This document shows positions 23,101 to 33,182 of a stretch of DNA of 64,000 bases, in pieces (the first letter of the stretch is position 1; the number at the start of each line of letters is the position of its first letter). The notes under the pieces were generated by a model, which saw only the letters and a list, made by a program, of their open reading frames with translations, was not told the origin of the DNA and did no database searches. The DNA lies in contig JAMPIV010005806.1 of NCBI GenBank assembly GCA_024509875.1, positions 464,001-528,000 of the forward strand, read 5' to 3'. The position numbers and the translations under genes were made by a program. The stretch is from Oreohelix idahoensis. Lineage: Eukaryota > Mollusca > Gastropoda > Stylommatophora > Oreohelicidae.

Positions 23101-23623
23101 GAAAAAGTACTGGTGTAAGGTGTCTGCATGAAAATGCACTAAGATGCGAAAATACATGACTCTGGATCTGCAAGGACAAGAAGTCTGGTGAATGGAGCGT
23201 GGAATATGATCAGTTACAAAAGTGGAGATCAATGTTACAACAGAATAGTGTGACACATGTTTTATAGGTAAGGTTGTGTAACATTCTAAATATTAAAAAC
23301 TGTCTGACTAATAAGGGTGTCTGTAAACAAAGAACATTGTATCATCTGTGTCATCTTTATTTCAATAATCCAAATAAAAATGTCTAACTAGACTCCTCCG
23401 TGGGCTGGTCTTGATTTCTTTCTGGGCATCAGTAGTCTAAGGCTGGAAAAAATAACTTTCTCAGTGAGGCTTTGACATCTTAGTCTGTAAGCAAGTCATT
23501 TGAACTGTCGGAAACTGAAAATAAAGTACATGGGAAGGTTAGTACATTGTTAAAAAGGTTTTTTCACATATGCGTTGACCGTACATGAGATGGCATGTAC
23601 ATTGAAGACTCGAGGGGCGTGTC
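18987..23623 (-). other. long non-coding interior of the DEK_C element
   Basis: About 4.6 kb with no credible reading frame. The plus strand carries many T runs of 9-20 bases (for example near 19536, 19691, 20402 and 21221), so the element RNA, read from the minus strand, is A-rich. Near 21980-22200 degenerate repeats of about 40 bases with CAGCATATGCAAATGC-like cores occur. It would be an unusually long 3' untranslated region, or the remains of deleted pol sequence. No homology to RT could be seen. Confidence 0.5.
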
Positions 23624-25612
23624 TCAGCAAAGCTTTAGTAGTTCCTTCAGTTTCTCTGACATTTTCTCTGTCATCTCTAACCTTGCAATGTCCCGACTGC
23701 TTAGGCGAGGATCATACTGAGTAGCAGTGGTGACTGGTGTGGTAGGCGACGACACTGCATTTGCTGATTGTTGGGGCACTGAGGACATTGGCGAATGCGG
23801 TGATGGCATAACATCTTTTGATTGCGGTGATGGTTTCACTGTGGTAGGGGTTTGAATGGCTGGAACATCTGTTAGTTTTGAGGCAGGTATATGTTTCGCC
23901 TTGATTTTTCTTCTGACTTGGGCCTGTGGTACGTTAACGTCTTTGACAGTGGGCGCAGTAATTTGCACACTGTTGTTTTTTACTAGTAGAGCTGAGCCTA
24001 ATACTTCTCGGCTTGGTTTTGGAACATGATAGCGTTTCTTCAGAATCTTTCGTCTGATATAGTTGTGCTGTATACGCGGAATTTTGTTGCTAGGGATTGA
24101 GTCATCTGATGAAGAAAAACAGGTACGTTTGCCAGCTGCTTGAATCTCCGGGGATGACGTACTAGCGAATGGTGTATCAGTTGTGCAACTAGGACCAGGC
24201 GAATCTATACCAGAGTCTCTTTCATACTTGTTGGTTACTGTCTCACCGTACGTTTGAACAGGGCGAATATTGGATATTTCGTCGGTGTGAAAAAGTTGTT
24301 CTGGTATTTCTTGAGTGTCCATGTCAGAGTCTGTGTTGTTAAGGGAGATGTAACTTGTGGGTCTATAGCGATATTTTGGCTTTCTAATAGGCCTGATGGA
24401 TACATCTGTGAAATTTTTCTCGTATGGGGTGTTGGTGGTTTGTTTACAAATTTCTTCATCTGGAACCAGAGTGTTAGTGGGTGCTGCTGGAAACTGATTC
24501 TCGTGTGGGGTAGTGATCATCTTGTGTTCATACCGTGTAAGTGCAATTTCTATCAATTCTCGAAATTCTTCTCGGCGTGTAGATAAATCAACAGCAAACT
24601 TGTTCTCCAGCAATTCATACACCAGCCTTATTGAGAGGACGGCAAAGTCACCATCTCTCAGGATAACGTCTATCTCTGCCGTCAGCTCCTCTGTTGTAGG
24701 TTGACCTATTCCGCCAATTTTCTTTGTCTTGCTGTGCTTTGTCTTATCAGTTTTCGGCCAGTAATATTTTCTGCCCTCTTCGTCTGTTGTATGATCAAGT
24801 TCGTCTGACAAGTAGCCTTCAGTGGTCTCATCAGAGTCTGTCGTCTCTGACTCTGATATGTCAGATGAATCTGTACTGGATGGATTATAATTTAGGGTGG
24901 CCTTTCTGACTGGTCTTGTATTTGTCGTCAGAGGCAGAATGGGCCGGTGATTATCAATTTTGATTTGTTTTACGTGAGCTTTTGTTTGGTGTTGTTTCTC
25001 TATCTGATTTGCTTGCTGCCATCTTCTATCTCTCTCTCTAAATCTTTCTTCCACTTCTTTTCTGTACTTTGCTATCGTTTCGTACCTCTCCGTGCATTCT
25101 AACTTATCTTCTTCTGCAGATGTCATCTTTTCTGTATTATCGACCATTTCAACATTGCACAAATCAAGTAAGTCTTCTGTAACTTGTCTTGATTTTATCC
25201 TGACTGGAATTAGACTTTTCTTAAACCTGTCATCCGTTTGTACTGCGACATTCTCTGTCTGAGGCTCTTTTCTAGTGACTGCAGGCGCAGTTCGTTGTTT
25301 CAAGTTCAATTTTGGTCTCCCTTCTTTGACTTTCAATGGTTGTAGCTTGATTTCAACAATCTCTTTTATTTCAATCTTATAAACTTTTGCAACCAATTTG
25401 TCTACTATTCTTATGCAAGGGAAATCGACTGCGTAGCTTCTACAACGTTTTAATTCTGAAGCGAAGTCTCTCATTGCTATTCTCTTCTTTCTGTTCTGTA
25501 TGGTTGTCGAACACTTCTCCATGTTTGAATAGTTGTTGTTGTAGTTGCTGCTATGTAATTTTCCATTTATTGGTCCATCTTCGCTTCTGCTCTTTTTTAG
25601 AGGACTGGTCAT
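23624..25612 (-). CDS. 662-aa element protein with DEK_C-like domain
   Basis: A complete open frame of 662 codons starts at ATG 25612 (MTSPLKKSRS), 19 bases after the upstream LTR, in the position gag usually occupies. Residues about 306-360 look like a DEK_C domain: EIDVILRDGD, then ENKFAVDLSTRREE, then LIEIAL, matching the three-helix pattern with the VDLS(S/T)R core. DEK_C domains bind DNA in chromatin proteins such as DEK. Residues 175-215 are a charged helix likely to coil; 245-280 form an acidic Ser/Asp/Glu tract; basic clusters near 4-9, 40-45 and 500-530 could direct nuclear import. DSGIDS at 466-471 matches the phosphodegron DSGxxS. No zinc knuckle, protease or Gag core is seen. I infer a nuclear or chromatin-targeting role for element nucleoprotein; a captured host gene is the alternative. 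Confidence 0.75.
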   Translation of the reverse strand: MTSPLKKSRSEDGPINGKLHSSNYNNNYSNMEKCSTTIQNRKKRIAMRDFASELKRCRSYAVDFPCIRIVDKLVAKVYKIEIKEIVEIKLQPLKVKEGRPKLNLKQRTAPAVTRKEPQTENVAVQTDDRFKKSLIPVRIKSRQVTEDLLDLCNVEMVDNTEKMTSAEEDKLECTERYETIAKYRKEVEERFRERDRRWQQANQIEKQHQTKAHVKQIKIDNHRPILPLTTNTRPVRKATLNYNPSSTDSSDISESETTDSDETTEGYLSDELDHTTDEEGRKYYWPKTDKTKHSKTKKIGGIGQPTTEELTAEIDVILRDGDFAVLSIRLVYELLENKFAVDLSTRREEFRELIEIALTRYEHKMITTPHENQFPAAPTNTLVPDEEICKQTTNTPYEKNFTDVSIRPIRKPKYRYRPTSYISLNNTDSDMDTQEIPEQLFHTDEISNIRPVQTYGETVTNKYERDSGIDSPGPSCTTDTPFASTSSPEIQAAGKRTCFSSSDDSIPSNKIPRIQHNYIRRKILKKRYHVPKPSREVLGSALLVKNNSVQITAPTVKDVNVPQAQVRRKIKAKHIPASKLTDVPAIQTPTTVKPSPQSKDVMPSPHSPMSSVPQQSANAVSSPTTPVTTATQYDPRLSSRDIARLEMTEKMSEKLKELLKLC

Positions 25613-25631
25613 ACGGCACCAAGTTGAGATG

Positions 25632-26682
25632 TGTGGCCGTTGTGGGTGGGGAATTGGGGGTTGCTGTTTAATTTCAGAGAGTGTTAGATCTAGAACTAGC
25701 TATACTGCTAGAGGTGGAAATTTCTCACTGACAGTCTTACGGGATTTTACCAGGTTCGGGGACTATCCTCTAAGGTGTTGTAGTTTGTGAGCAGTTAGTA
25801 AGAATTTATAGGTTTTCTCAACAGACATTACCTCCTTCCATTCATGGTTAAGGCTTAGCAATCAAATTTACGACCTCTTTTTGATGTCAACGTTTTATTT
25901 AATAATCATAATATATACATGATGGCGTGAAGTTACAAACATGCATTTTTCATTCATAATATAAAATGCAAGTCGCTCTCAATGATCTAGCATGGGGTAT
26001 TGACACTTGTATGAATCAGGCTTATCCAACTCCTGTCTACTTTTTCTTTCCAAATACCAGTTTGCGTTGATCCAATTTCATATAAGCTGTTCCACTTCAG
26101 ACCGATTAATTCATTATTCTCAAGGGGTTTCGTTATATGTTCATATTCTGCAATTTGATCAATTTGTGCTTGTACAGAGCAAATTCCATCATCTCTGCAT
26201 TTGACTCATAGGTGCAACTTGCAGCCATGAATCCTTTTTCTAAATCTGCAAACAATGGGTCAATAATTGATTAGTAATTAGCTCCTACTTACAGACTTCG
26301 AATATAGAAGTTAAATACACAAAAATGCACTTTGAAGAGAACATGCCATCATTCCTGGAATTTCTAATTCTTCAACCTAGATAACTTTCATGCAGTAAAA
26401 CCACTGCGTTATCAGCACAAACTTGTTCGTCTTACTAGCTCGACGCGTCTTTTTCAACTAACTAGGTTGTTGGGGAAATTTCGCGTCTCTTCTACATTTC
26501 CTGCCGGCTGAATATTATTGAGCCTTATGATTGGATAAAAATCACGTGACTAATTTTGACATGTAACGCGACTCCATCCTAATTAACATTTGATCTGTTT
26601 CTCGGAAAGTAGAAATTTATATGCTAATCTGGTTTTTTTTTTATAGCCTGTTTCCAAAGGAACAGCTATGTACACGGCTACA
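25632..26682 (-). repeat. right LTR (5' LTR of the minus-strand element)
   Basis: Same sequence as 17938-18986 apart from about three substitutions and two one-base indels. On the minus strand it ends CGGCCACA, and TTGGTGCCGTATGACC follows about 10 bases later. That TGG-initiated stretch, overlapping the ORF start codon, is the only primer-binding-site candidate. Confidence 0.8.
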
Positions 26683-27970
26683 ATAACTCACTGCTAAAAT
26701 CCCTGTTATTTTCAACCCTCTCGAAGAATAATGCAGTCTTGTTGAGGGCTACGTATATGTGTTGCAGAAAGTATTGATAAAGTAGAAGATATTTTTGTTC
26801 TGGTGTTCTGCATTATTGTGTTGTTGCTACTCGGTGAAACTGGACGATACATTCTTGGTAAATGTAAACGATACATTCTTGGTAAATGTAAACGATACAT
26901 TCTAATCAACGTGGAACGTATGTCAGATTTTAAAACTATTCACTTACGAATGCTTGTAGCGTGTTATAAATAGATTGTGGTACTGATTATTCGTTCTTAC
27001 TAGAATTAACTGACAATAACATGTTCATTCATTGATGTGCTAGTGCTGAATTGATTATTGCCTGACGAAAACAGACGGGCTCATTTATGAAACATAATTA
27101 CATGTTAAACTTCCATGTCACATAAGTGTGCAAACGTCAAAGTTTCTGTGTTTAATTTCTTGCAAGCAGGCATTGTTAACTCAGGTTTATTCTGAGGTTA
27201 GTTACGACACAGATTTAATGGCACGTCTTGTGTTTTACAGACTGTCGTGCGTTACAAAAATCTCACTAATATCACTATGTTATACTTCTACAAAAGGGCT
27301 TAGGAATATAGGTCACAGCTCAGACAGACGAGTACAATGTTCAACGAAGATTAGAAGAAATCTCGAATATCGCAATAATGTTATAAATAAAATTACTGAT
27401 GCGCTTAATTTACCTCTTGAGTGGACGTCGCATTTACCTCAGGCAAGAACCGCTTCTGGGAATCTCCAGGTTGAAACTCATTTAAATTTGCGATAACTGA
27501 TTCATGGTGTGCTGCAAACTCGAGAGCACGGACTATAGTCGGAAGGTAAGTTGCATCTGAAAATTTTAGAGCTACTTCAAACACAATCAATAAATAACTA
27601 ATCAAGAAACCAAAATCTCTTAATTTTGTTTAATACATAAAACAAAAAGCAGCTATATGTACCTGTATGGAACACTCCACTAGGGGGTTAGTTTTGATAA
27701 TCACTCTACAGATAGCGCTGCAACTACAAGTAATATTCTTCATCTTTATAACAGATGTTCAATAGTCATTTGACCAGTGCCACAGTTTACGTTCATCGTA
27801 AGTTCCTATCTTTAGCTTGTTATGATATCCCGATCTGTTATGGTCCGTGTGGAGTCTTAAAATTGCTACTTTGTCTCTTCTGCTGATCTGGTAAATATGC
27901 ATCATTTTGTACGAGGTTATATGACATTCGCAGAATCAGCAGTACGGCTAGCAGAAGGTAATCTAACAAT
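26683..27970. other. no gene recognised; 24-bp tandem repeat
   Basis: A 24-base unit (CGATACATTCTTGGTAAATG plus TAAA) is repeated about 2.5 times at 26845-26903. The open frame at 27128-27496 lacks any recognised domain and seems to be chance. Confidence 0.4.
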
Positions 27971-27971
27971 T

Positions 27972-28093
<122 letters not shown>

Positions 28094-28156
28094 AATTAGA
28101 GATAAACATAAAATGGATAAAGAAGACACAAATCGAACATGAAGGAATGTCACAGG

Positions 28157-28221
28157 TTTGGGGTAAATGTGTTTGGGGTAAATGTGTTTGGGGTAAATGT
28201 GTTTGGGGTAAATTTGTTTGA
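28157..28221. repeat. 15-bp tandem repeat, about four copies
   Basis: The unit TTTGGGGTAAATGTG is repeated four times, the last copy diverged. The minus-strand frame reads as repeated KHIYP, a consequence of the 15-base unit rather than a gene. Confidence 0.9.
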
Positions 28222-28364
28222 GGCTCTTACTGCGCACAGAGCTGAAAGGTAATGAATAAATCTGGCGAGATGGAAGTTGGATAGAAAGAATTAGATATAT
28301 TTCCCAGAAGTAGAGAAGAGAACTGGTGAACAAGATGTAGTAATGACACAAAACAGTTCAAGTA

Positions 28365-29897
28365 TACTGTTCAAAAAAAGAAAGGCATAGCTACTGAAGG
28401 CACACACATAGCCATAATTTTGACATTCAATAACTTTTTTAATTTAAGGAGTTAATTGTTCAAATTGCACACAAGAATACCTTAGGGTTCAACCAATCAA
28501 TTGAGTTGTTTTGCATCTGGGTCACGAGAGTTTTTTGGCGTACGGGCTTTCCCATTAGTATGGTGTGTGGCCTCCTCTTGCAACGATCAGCGACTGGCAT
28601 CTCCTGGGCATGGATGCGATCAGACGTCTGATGTGGGCCTGTGGGATGGCTGCCCACTCTTCCTGGGGTGCCTGGAACAGATCACGACGATTGGCTGGAG
28701 CAACGTCTCGGCGACAAACACGTCTATGCAGCTCATCCCACAGGTGCTCAATCGGACTCATGTCTGGAGACAGGGATGGCCAGGGAAGGGTGAGAATGTT
28801 GTTGGCAGTCAGGAACTGCGTGGTCAACCGTGCACAATGGGGTCTGGCGTTGTCCTGTTGAAACACAGACCTTTGGGCAGCCAAAAGTGGAAGGACATGG
28901 GGTCGAAGAATTTCATTGACGTATCGTTGCGCATTCACGCCTCCTTCAATGTGCACCAATTGACTCCTTCCGTTGTAACTGATCATTCCCCACACCATTG
29001 CACCTCCACCACCGTGCGGCGGAGCTTCATCAACGAAATTTTGGGCAAAACGTTCATTTCGCCTACGGTAGACCCTACGCCGTCTATCATGACGCTGCAA
29101 CAAAAAGAAAGATTCGTCACTAAACCAGACACGTCTCCATTGATTGTCAGCTGCCCAGGGACGATGCTGGTTGGCCCAAAGAAGTCGATTTTGGCGATGG
29201 CGGCGCGTAAGGACAGGTCCTCGGTGAGGTCGTTGTGCCCAAAGTCCAACGTCATGCAGTCTATTCCGGACAGTTTGATCAGACACATGACGTCCTGCAG
29301 GCAATGACTGGGCAGTTGAGGAAGCTGTTGTAAATCTGTCTCTGAGGTGACGAAGCCGAATAAAGCGATCCTCCGCTGCTGTTGTCACTCTGGGTCGTCC
29401 ACTGCGATGCCGGTCTTCAACTGAGCCAGTGGCTTGGAACCGGTGTCAAAGTCGACTGATGGTACTCTGATGCCCGTTTAGATGCCTGGCAACCTGACTT
29501 TGACTTTCGCCTGCATGCAGTCGGCCAATAGCAATGTTCCTTAAATTTATCGATAGAGACGCCATAAATGTCTGCTTGAAAATGAACTGAATTTGTGTGT
29601 GTGTAGCGTTATTCTTTTATAGGGTTTCAGTTGCGTAGTCAGTGAATAGTGTTCACCCCAAATTTTGTTGCTTTCACGTGCGCGCCACATGAGCTGTGGT
29701 CAAAAATTGCATCATAAACACTATTGACCACTGCGTTGTAACGATTACAAAAACGAACGCAATTCAGGTCAACACGTGCATTTGACACTGTAAAGAACAT
29801 TTGAGGCTGGTTTTTATATACCCTAGCACCAAATTTTACTTACAAACTCATAAAAACGCGCCCTCGGATAGCTATGCGTTTCTTTTTTTGAGCAGTA
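28365..29897 (-). mobile_element. Tc1/mariner transposon, complete ends
   Basis: Inverted terminal repeats TACTGTTCAAAAAAAGAAAG (left) and its near-complement at the right (CTTTTTTTGAGCAGTA ending at 29897) extend about 27 bases with two mismatches. TA dinucleotides flank both ends (28363-28364, 29898-29899), the standard Tc1 target duplication. The element is about 1.53 kb, the usual size, and holds a single transposase gene on the minus strand. Confidence 0.9.
28555..29565 (-). pseudogene. Tc1-type DD34E transposase, one nonsense codon
   Basis: The frame from ATG 29565 (MASLSINLRN) to the stop at 28555 would give about 336 residues, the normal length. TGA at 29448-29446 (codon 40), within the N-terminal helix-turn-helix DNA-binding region, is the only defect; a 277-codon open frame follows. 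Catalytic motifs are WFSDES for the first Asp, QQDNARPH for the second, and SPDMSPIEHLWD for the Glu. Exactly 34 residues separate the second Asp from the Glu. The HTH is recognisable as QSQVARHLN. Cut-and-paste transposition is abolished unless the stop is read through, so the copy is probably recently dead. Confidence 0.9.
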
Positions 29898-30030
29898 TAG
29901 TTTAACTACACAGTTCTAGATGGTAGCTGTAGAAGAGAGCGGTGAAGTAAGTCAACTTCTCGCTAGAGCTATCCTACGCTCCAAGGGTGTCTATTAATAG
30001 TTGGTGTGAAATGCAGCTCGTTAATTATCC

Positions 30031-30500
30031 ATATAATAATAATAATAAATTCTTTAAGCGCCAAACACGGCGCATAAGGCAGAAACCAGTGCTCTCCAGG
30101 TTGTTCGTTGTGACGCCACTCCTCTTAGCTCTTGCACATTATTTAGGCCCAACGTTCTTCCTTCTCTTATTATTGTTCTTCTGAGTGTTTCTTTTGGTCT
30201 TCCTTTTTTCCGCTTACCCTCAGGAACCCAAGTGAGCGCCTGTAGTGGTATTCTGTTGTTTTGCATTCGTAGGACATGACCGATATATGACCATCGTCTT
30301 TTCCTTGTATAGTCGGAGACATATTTCTGCCTAGAGTCTTCTCTTATTTGTCGATTAGTCTTGAATTCTTTCCAACTGATGTTCATGAGTTTTCTAAGAC
30401 ATTTGTTCTCGAATGTATTCAGCTTGTTCTCCAATGATTTTGTTATTTTCCAACTATCCATACCAATTTAAAATTCTTGATCTTGTTTCTTCAAAGTGGT
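30031..30500 (-). pseudogene. RTE-like LINE 3' end (5'-truncated)
   Basis: The minus-strand frame 30461-30054 encodes 135 residues typical of the C-terminus of RTE-type LINE polyproteins: RRWSYIGHVLRM, then LTWVPEGKRKKGRPKETLRR, then a WRALVSALCA end. The AATAATAATAAT run just beyond the stop (30033-30050) is the short-repeat 3' terminus typical of the RTE clade. Endonuclease and RT core are absent, consistent with 5' truncation at insertion. Confidence 0.85.
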
Positions 30501-32737
30501 GAATTCTTATATAAATCATGTCCCCCATCGAGGCCAGCTCCTTGACGTGGAGATGGGGCTCAAGTACAGCCATCAGCGGCTGAAAAAACCAAGCCTGGCC
30601 AGGCCCTCCTACACTCGAGCAAGACCACAGTCTGCCCTAGCAAGTCAAGGTGCTGAAGACGGAGGCAACCAGCCAAGAGGCGCACCACAGCAATCAGGAT
30701 GCCACGCACATGCGCTATGGAAGTATGCCTATATCTGCAAAACGTTATGGCACTCGCCCTGTGACGGACACCCATGCAGGCGCAGTGCCGGGCCCTCTGC
30801 CTCGGAAGGGCCCAACCCCTACTACTGGGGGTCCTTCTCAATTGCCCCGTGGAGCCAGGAGGCATGAGAATAGAGCTACTGGCCAAGCAAAGAAAAGACC
30901 ATTTAAAATAATGCACTGGAATGCTGAAGGCGTCAATAGTAAAAAAGACGGCTATAGCAAAAAATTAGAGCTCGAAAATATCTTGAATGAAGAGCAAGTA
31001 AATGTATGTTGCTTGCAAGAAACCCACCTCAACAAGGACAATAGCCTTCAAAATCAGAGACTACCAGTGCTACCGATCTGACCGAATAGACAGGCGAAAG
31101 GGTGGAATACTGACACTCGTGAGGAATAATATCAGTGCATGTCAGCTTGAAACATATATGGAGGGGGCGGAATACCAGATGCTTCATCTCAGGACAGAAA
31201 GTTCAGAATTCCACCTGCTCAACTACTACTGTCCGAGCGACCGCCCACTGGCACTAGATACAATCCCAGCAAAAGAAAGACTGATTGTATGCGGAGACTT
31301 AAACAGCCACTCACAGAGCTGGGGCTATGATCACATGGACAGGAGAGGTGAGGAGCTTGAAAACTGGCAGGATGACAATGGGCTTATCCTGATTAACCAG
31401 CCAATCGACCAACCAACCTTCTACTCGAGATCATGGCACACCACCTCTACACCAGACCTGGCATTCCACTCACCCAGCCTGGAGTGGAACACCACACGCG
31501 TTGTAGGGAAACAACTTGGAGGCAGCGACCACCGGCCAGTCTTCCTAATTGTGGAAAATGAACTTGTCAAGGACAGCAGCACTCTCTCTAGGTGGAACTA
31601 CAAGAAGGCAGACTGGACAATGTACCAGCACCGTACTAGTATACTGGCTAGAGATCTGACTATAGACAAAGACATCAATAAGATAGTCGATGAATTCAGC
31701 AGATGCATATTACAGGCTGCTCGTGAAACAATACCTAGAGGGGCTCGTAAGCACTACAAACCATATTGGAATAGTGAACTAGAGCAGCTGCACAACGACG
31801 TGGAAACATCTCGAAAGCAGGCAGAGATCAGTCCATGCCAAGAACACCACAATAACTACCAGCAAGCTAAGGCCAAATTTCAAAGGGCCAAGTTGCAGGC
31901 CAGGCGAAGAAGCTGGAAGGAGAAAACAGAGTCCTTGAACTTCGAAAGAGATACGAGGAAACTGTGGAAGCTGGTAAAACCACTTAACGATGAAGGTACA
32001 GAGAGAAACTCAAGGATTGCTCTGTACAAAGATGGAAACATCCTCATGGGAAAACATGCAGCTGATCACTTTGCAGACTCCTTTGCTAAAGACAACAACA
32101 TCGAAGTTAGCCCAGAGAAGCAACAGGAGACTCGTGAGAAACAACAATACGCAGGACGAGATGGAACCATACCTGAAGTTATGGACGCACCAATCACATT
32201 CAGAGAACTGGAGCTTGCAATATCCAAATTGAAAATGAGAAAGTCGCCAGGAGTTGATGGAGTGTCCAATGAAATGATTAAGAACTTGGGAACCGCAGCA
32301 AAAACAAAGCTGCTGCAGATCTTCAATATCTGTTGGAACTCAGGCAGAGTTCCACAGACCTGGAGGGAAGCAATCATGATACCACTCCTAAAACCAGGAA
32401 AAGACAGTTCCACTGCCTCCAGCTACAGACCAATCAGCCTTACAAGCTGCCTCTGCAAAACAATGGAACGTATCATCAACCTCAGGCTACAGTGGTACCT
32501 TGAAAGTGAAAACCTTCTTGTACCACAGCAGGCGGGCTTTAGGCAGTGTTATTCCACCGAAGATCAGGCAACTTACCTTTCCCAAGAGATTGAGGATGCG
32601 TTCCAAGATAAGAAACTGTTACTAGCAGCATGGATAGATCTAAGGAAAGCATTTGACAAGGTTTGGAAAGAAGGGCTTCTGAAGAAACTGAGAAATTGTG
32701 GAGTGAATGGTAAGATGTGTGAGTATGCCTTAAAATC
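30500..32737 (+). pseudogene. APE-type LINE ORF2: endonuclease and partial RT
   Basis: The endonuclease begins near 30899 in the frame of 30650-31081 (KIMHWNAEGVNSK, then CCLQETHL). A one-base shift near 31045 moves the rest to frame 31002-32777. There CGDLNSHSQSWG and GGSDHRPVF are the Mg-binding and catalytic endonuclease motifs. RT follows: KMRKSPGVDGVSNEM, then SYRPISLTSC, then motif A WIDLRKAFDKVW. The frame leaves LINE homology at about 32737, before the motif C YADD, where another repeat begins. Inserting by target-primed reverse transcription would have been its job; it is now dead. Clade is I/Jockey-like, not certain. Confidence 0.8.
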
Positions 32738-32826
32738 CATAGTACCAGTAGGGGGTCTTTTCACACAACACAAGTAGCCTGCTGTGCTCTGTGTGTGTGT
32801 GTGTGCTGTGTAGCATTATATATATA
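32730..32826 (+). repeat. short repeat shared with 45.1 kb
   Basis: TTAAAATCCATAGTACCAGT and about 75 further bases match 45113-45203 with few differences, through a TG run and into a TA run. In both copies the match begins at the same point. The left neighbour here is LINE coding sequence; at 45.1 kb it is unrelated. Confidence 0.65.
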
Positions 32827-32849
32827 CCCTATCCTGACATCTGGGGTGT

Positions 32850-33182
32850 CTCGTCTTGTTAAGGCGTGGAGCTTGTATGATTTAATAGTTTAATTCCCAG
32901 CTAGCTGACTTTAAATGTGGTTTATTGTTAGTAACTGCCATCAATGGTACCTATACCGTGTAGCGGTATGGCAGCTTGTGTACCCTGACAATCCCCAGAG
33001 CCATGCCAGTGGGAGATTTACTCCTGGTAGGTTAAACCAAGCTAGACCGGTCTGCGTGGGTAGGGATCAGACAAAAGCTGGTACTCTGGTCCTCCAGGTT
33101 GGGGGTTTTAGCACAGGGCCGACACCCCTGTCTATGTAAAAAAAAATTGCACGTTACGTAAACAACAATAAATGGAAAAACT
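32850..33182 (+). other. 5' untranslated part of the next LINE
   Basis: Sequence running through CCAGGTTGGGGGTTTTAGCA and GGGCCGACACCCCTGTC into a short A run (33138-33146) resembles the leader that precedes CFDP2-like/RTE-type endonuclease genes. The endonuclease frame begins directly after it. Confidence 0.4.

Larger units (their letters stand above)
17938..26682 (-). mobile_element. LTR element carrying a DEK_C-domain ORF, no RT seen
   Basis: Two near-identical direct repeats of about 1.05 kb (17938-18986 and 25632-26682) bound a 6.6 kb interior. Both begin TG and end CA. The 4-base sequence ATAA flanks the element on each side (17934-17937 and 26683-26686), so a target duplication is visible. 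The only long gene, at 25612-23624, is on the minus strand and begins 19 bases inside the right repeat, so the element is read right to left. About five differences between repeats, seen by eye, imply a recent insertion. I find no protease, RT, RNase H or integrase in any frame. The element therefore looks non-autonomous, mobilised in trans. It could instead be an unknown replicon type with long terminal direct repeats. Confidence 0.75.

Noticed and set aside
27128..27496. 122-codon plus-strand frame
   Set aside because: Neither composition nor motifs suggest a protein, and no splice context or repeat homology supports it.
28157..28221. CRISPR-like array
   Set aside because: Repeats are contiguous without spacers, and the DNA is eukaryotic.
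28501..29307. 268-codon plus-strand open frame
   Set aside because: Antisense shadow of the Tc1 transposase; residues carry no domain and the minus-strand frame has the DD34E motifs.
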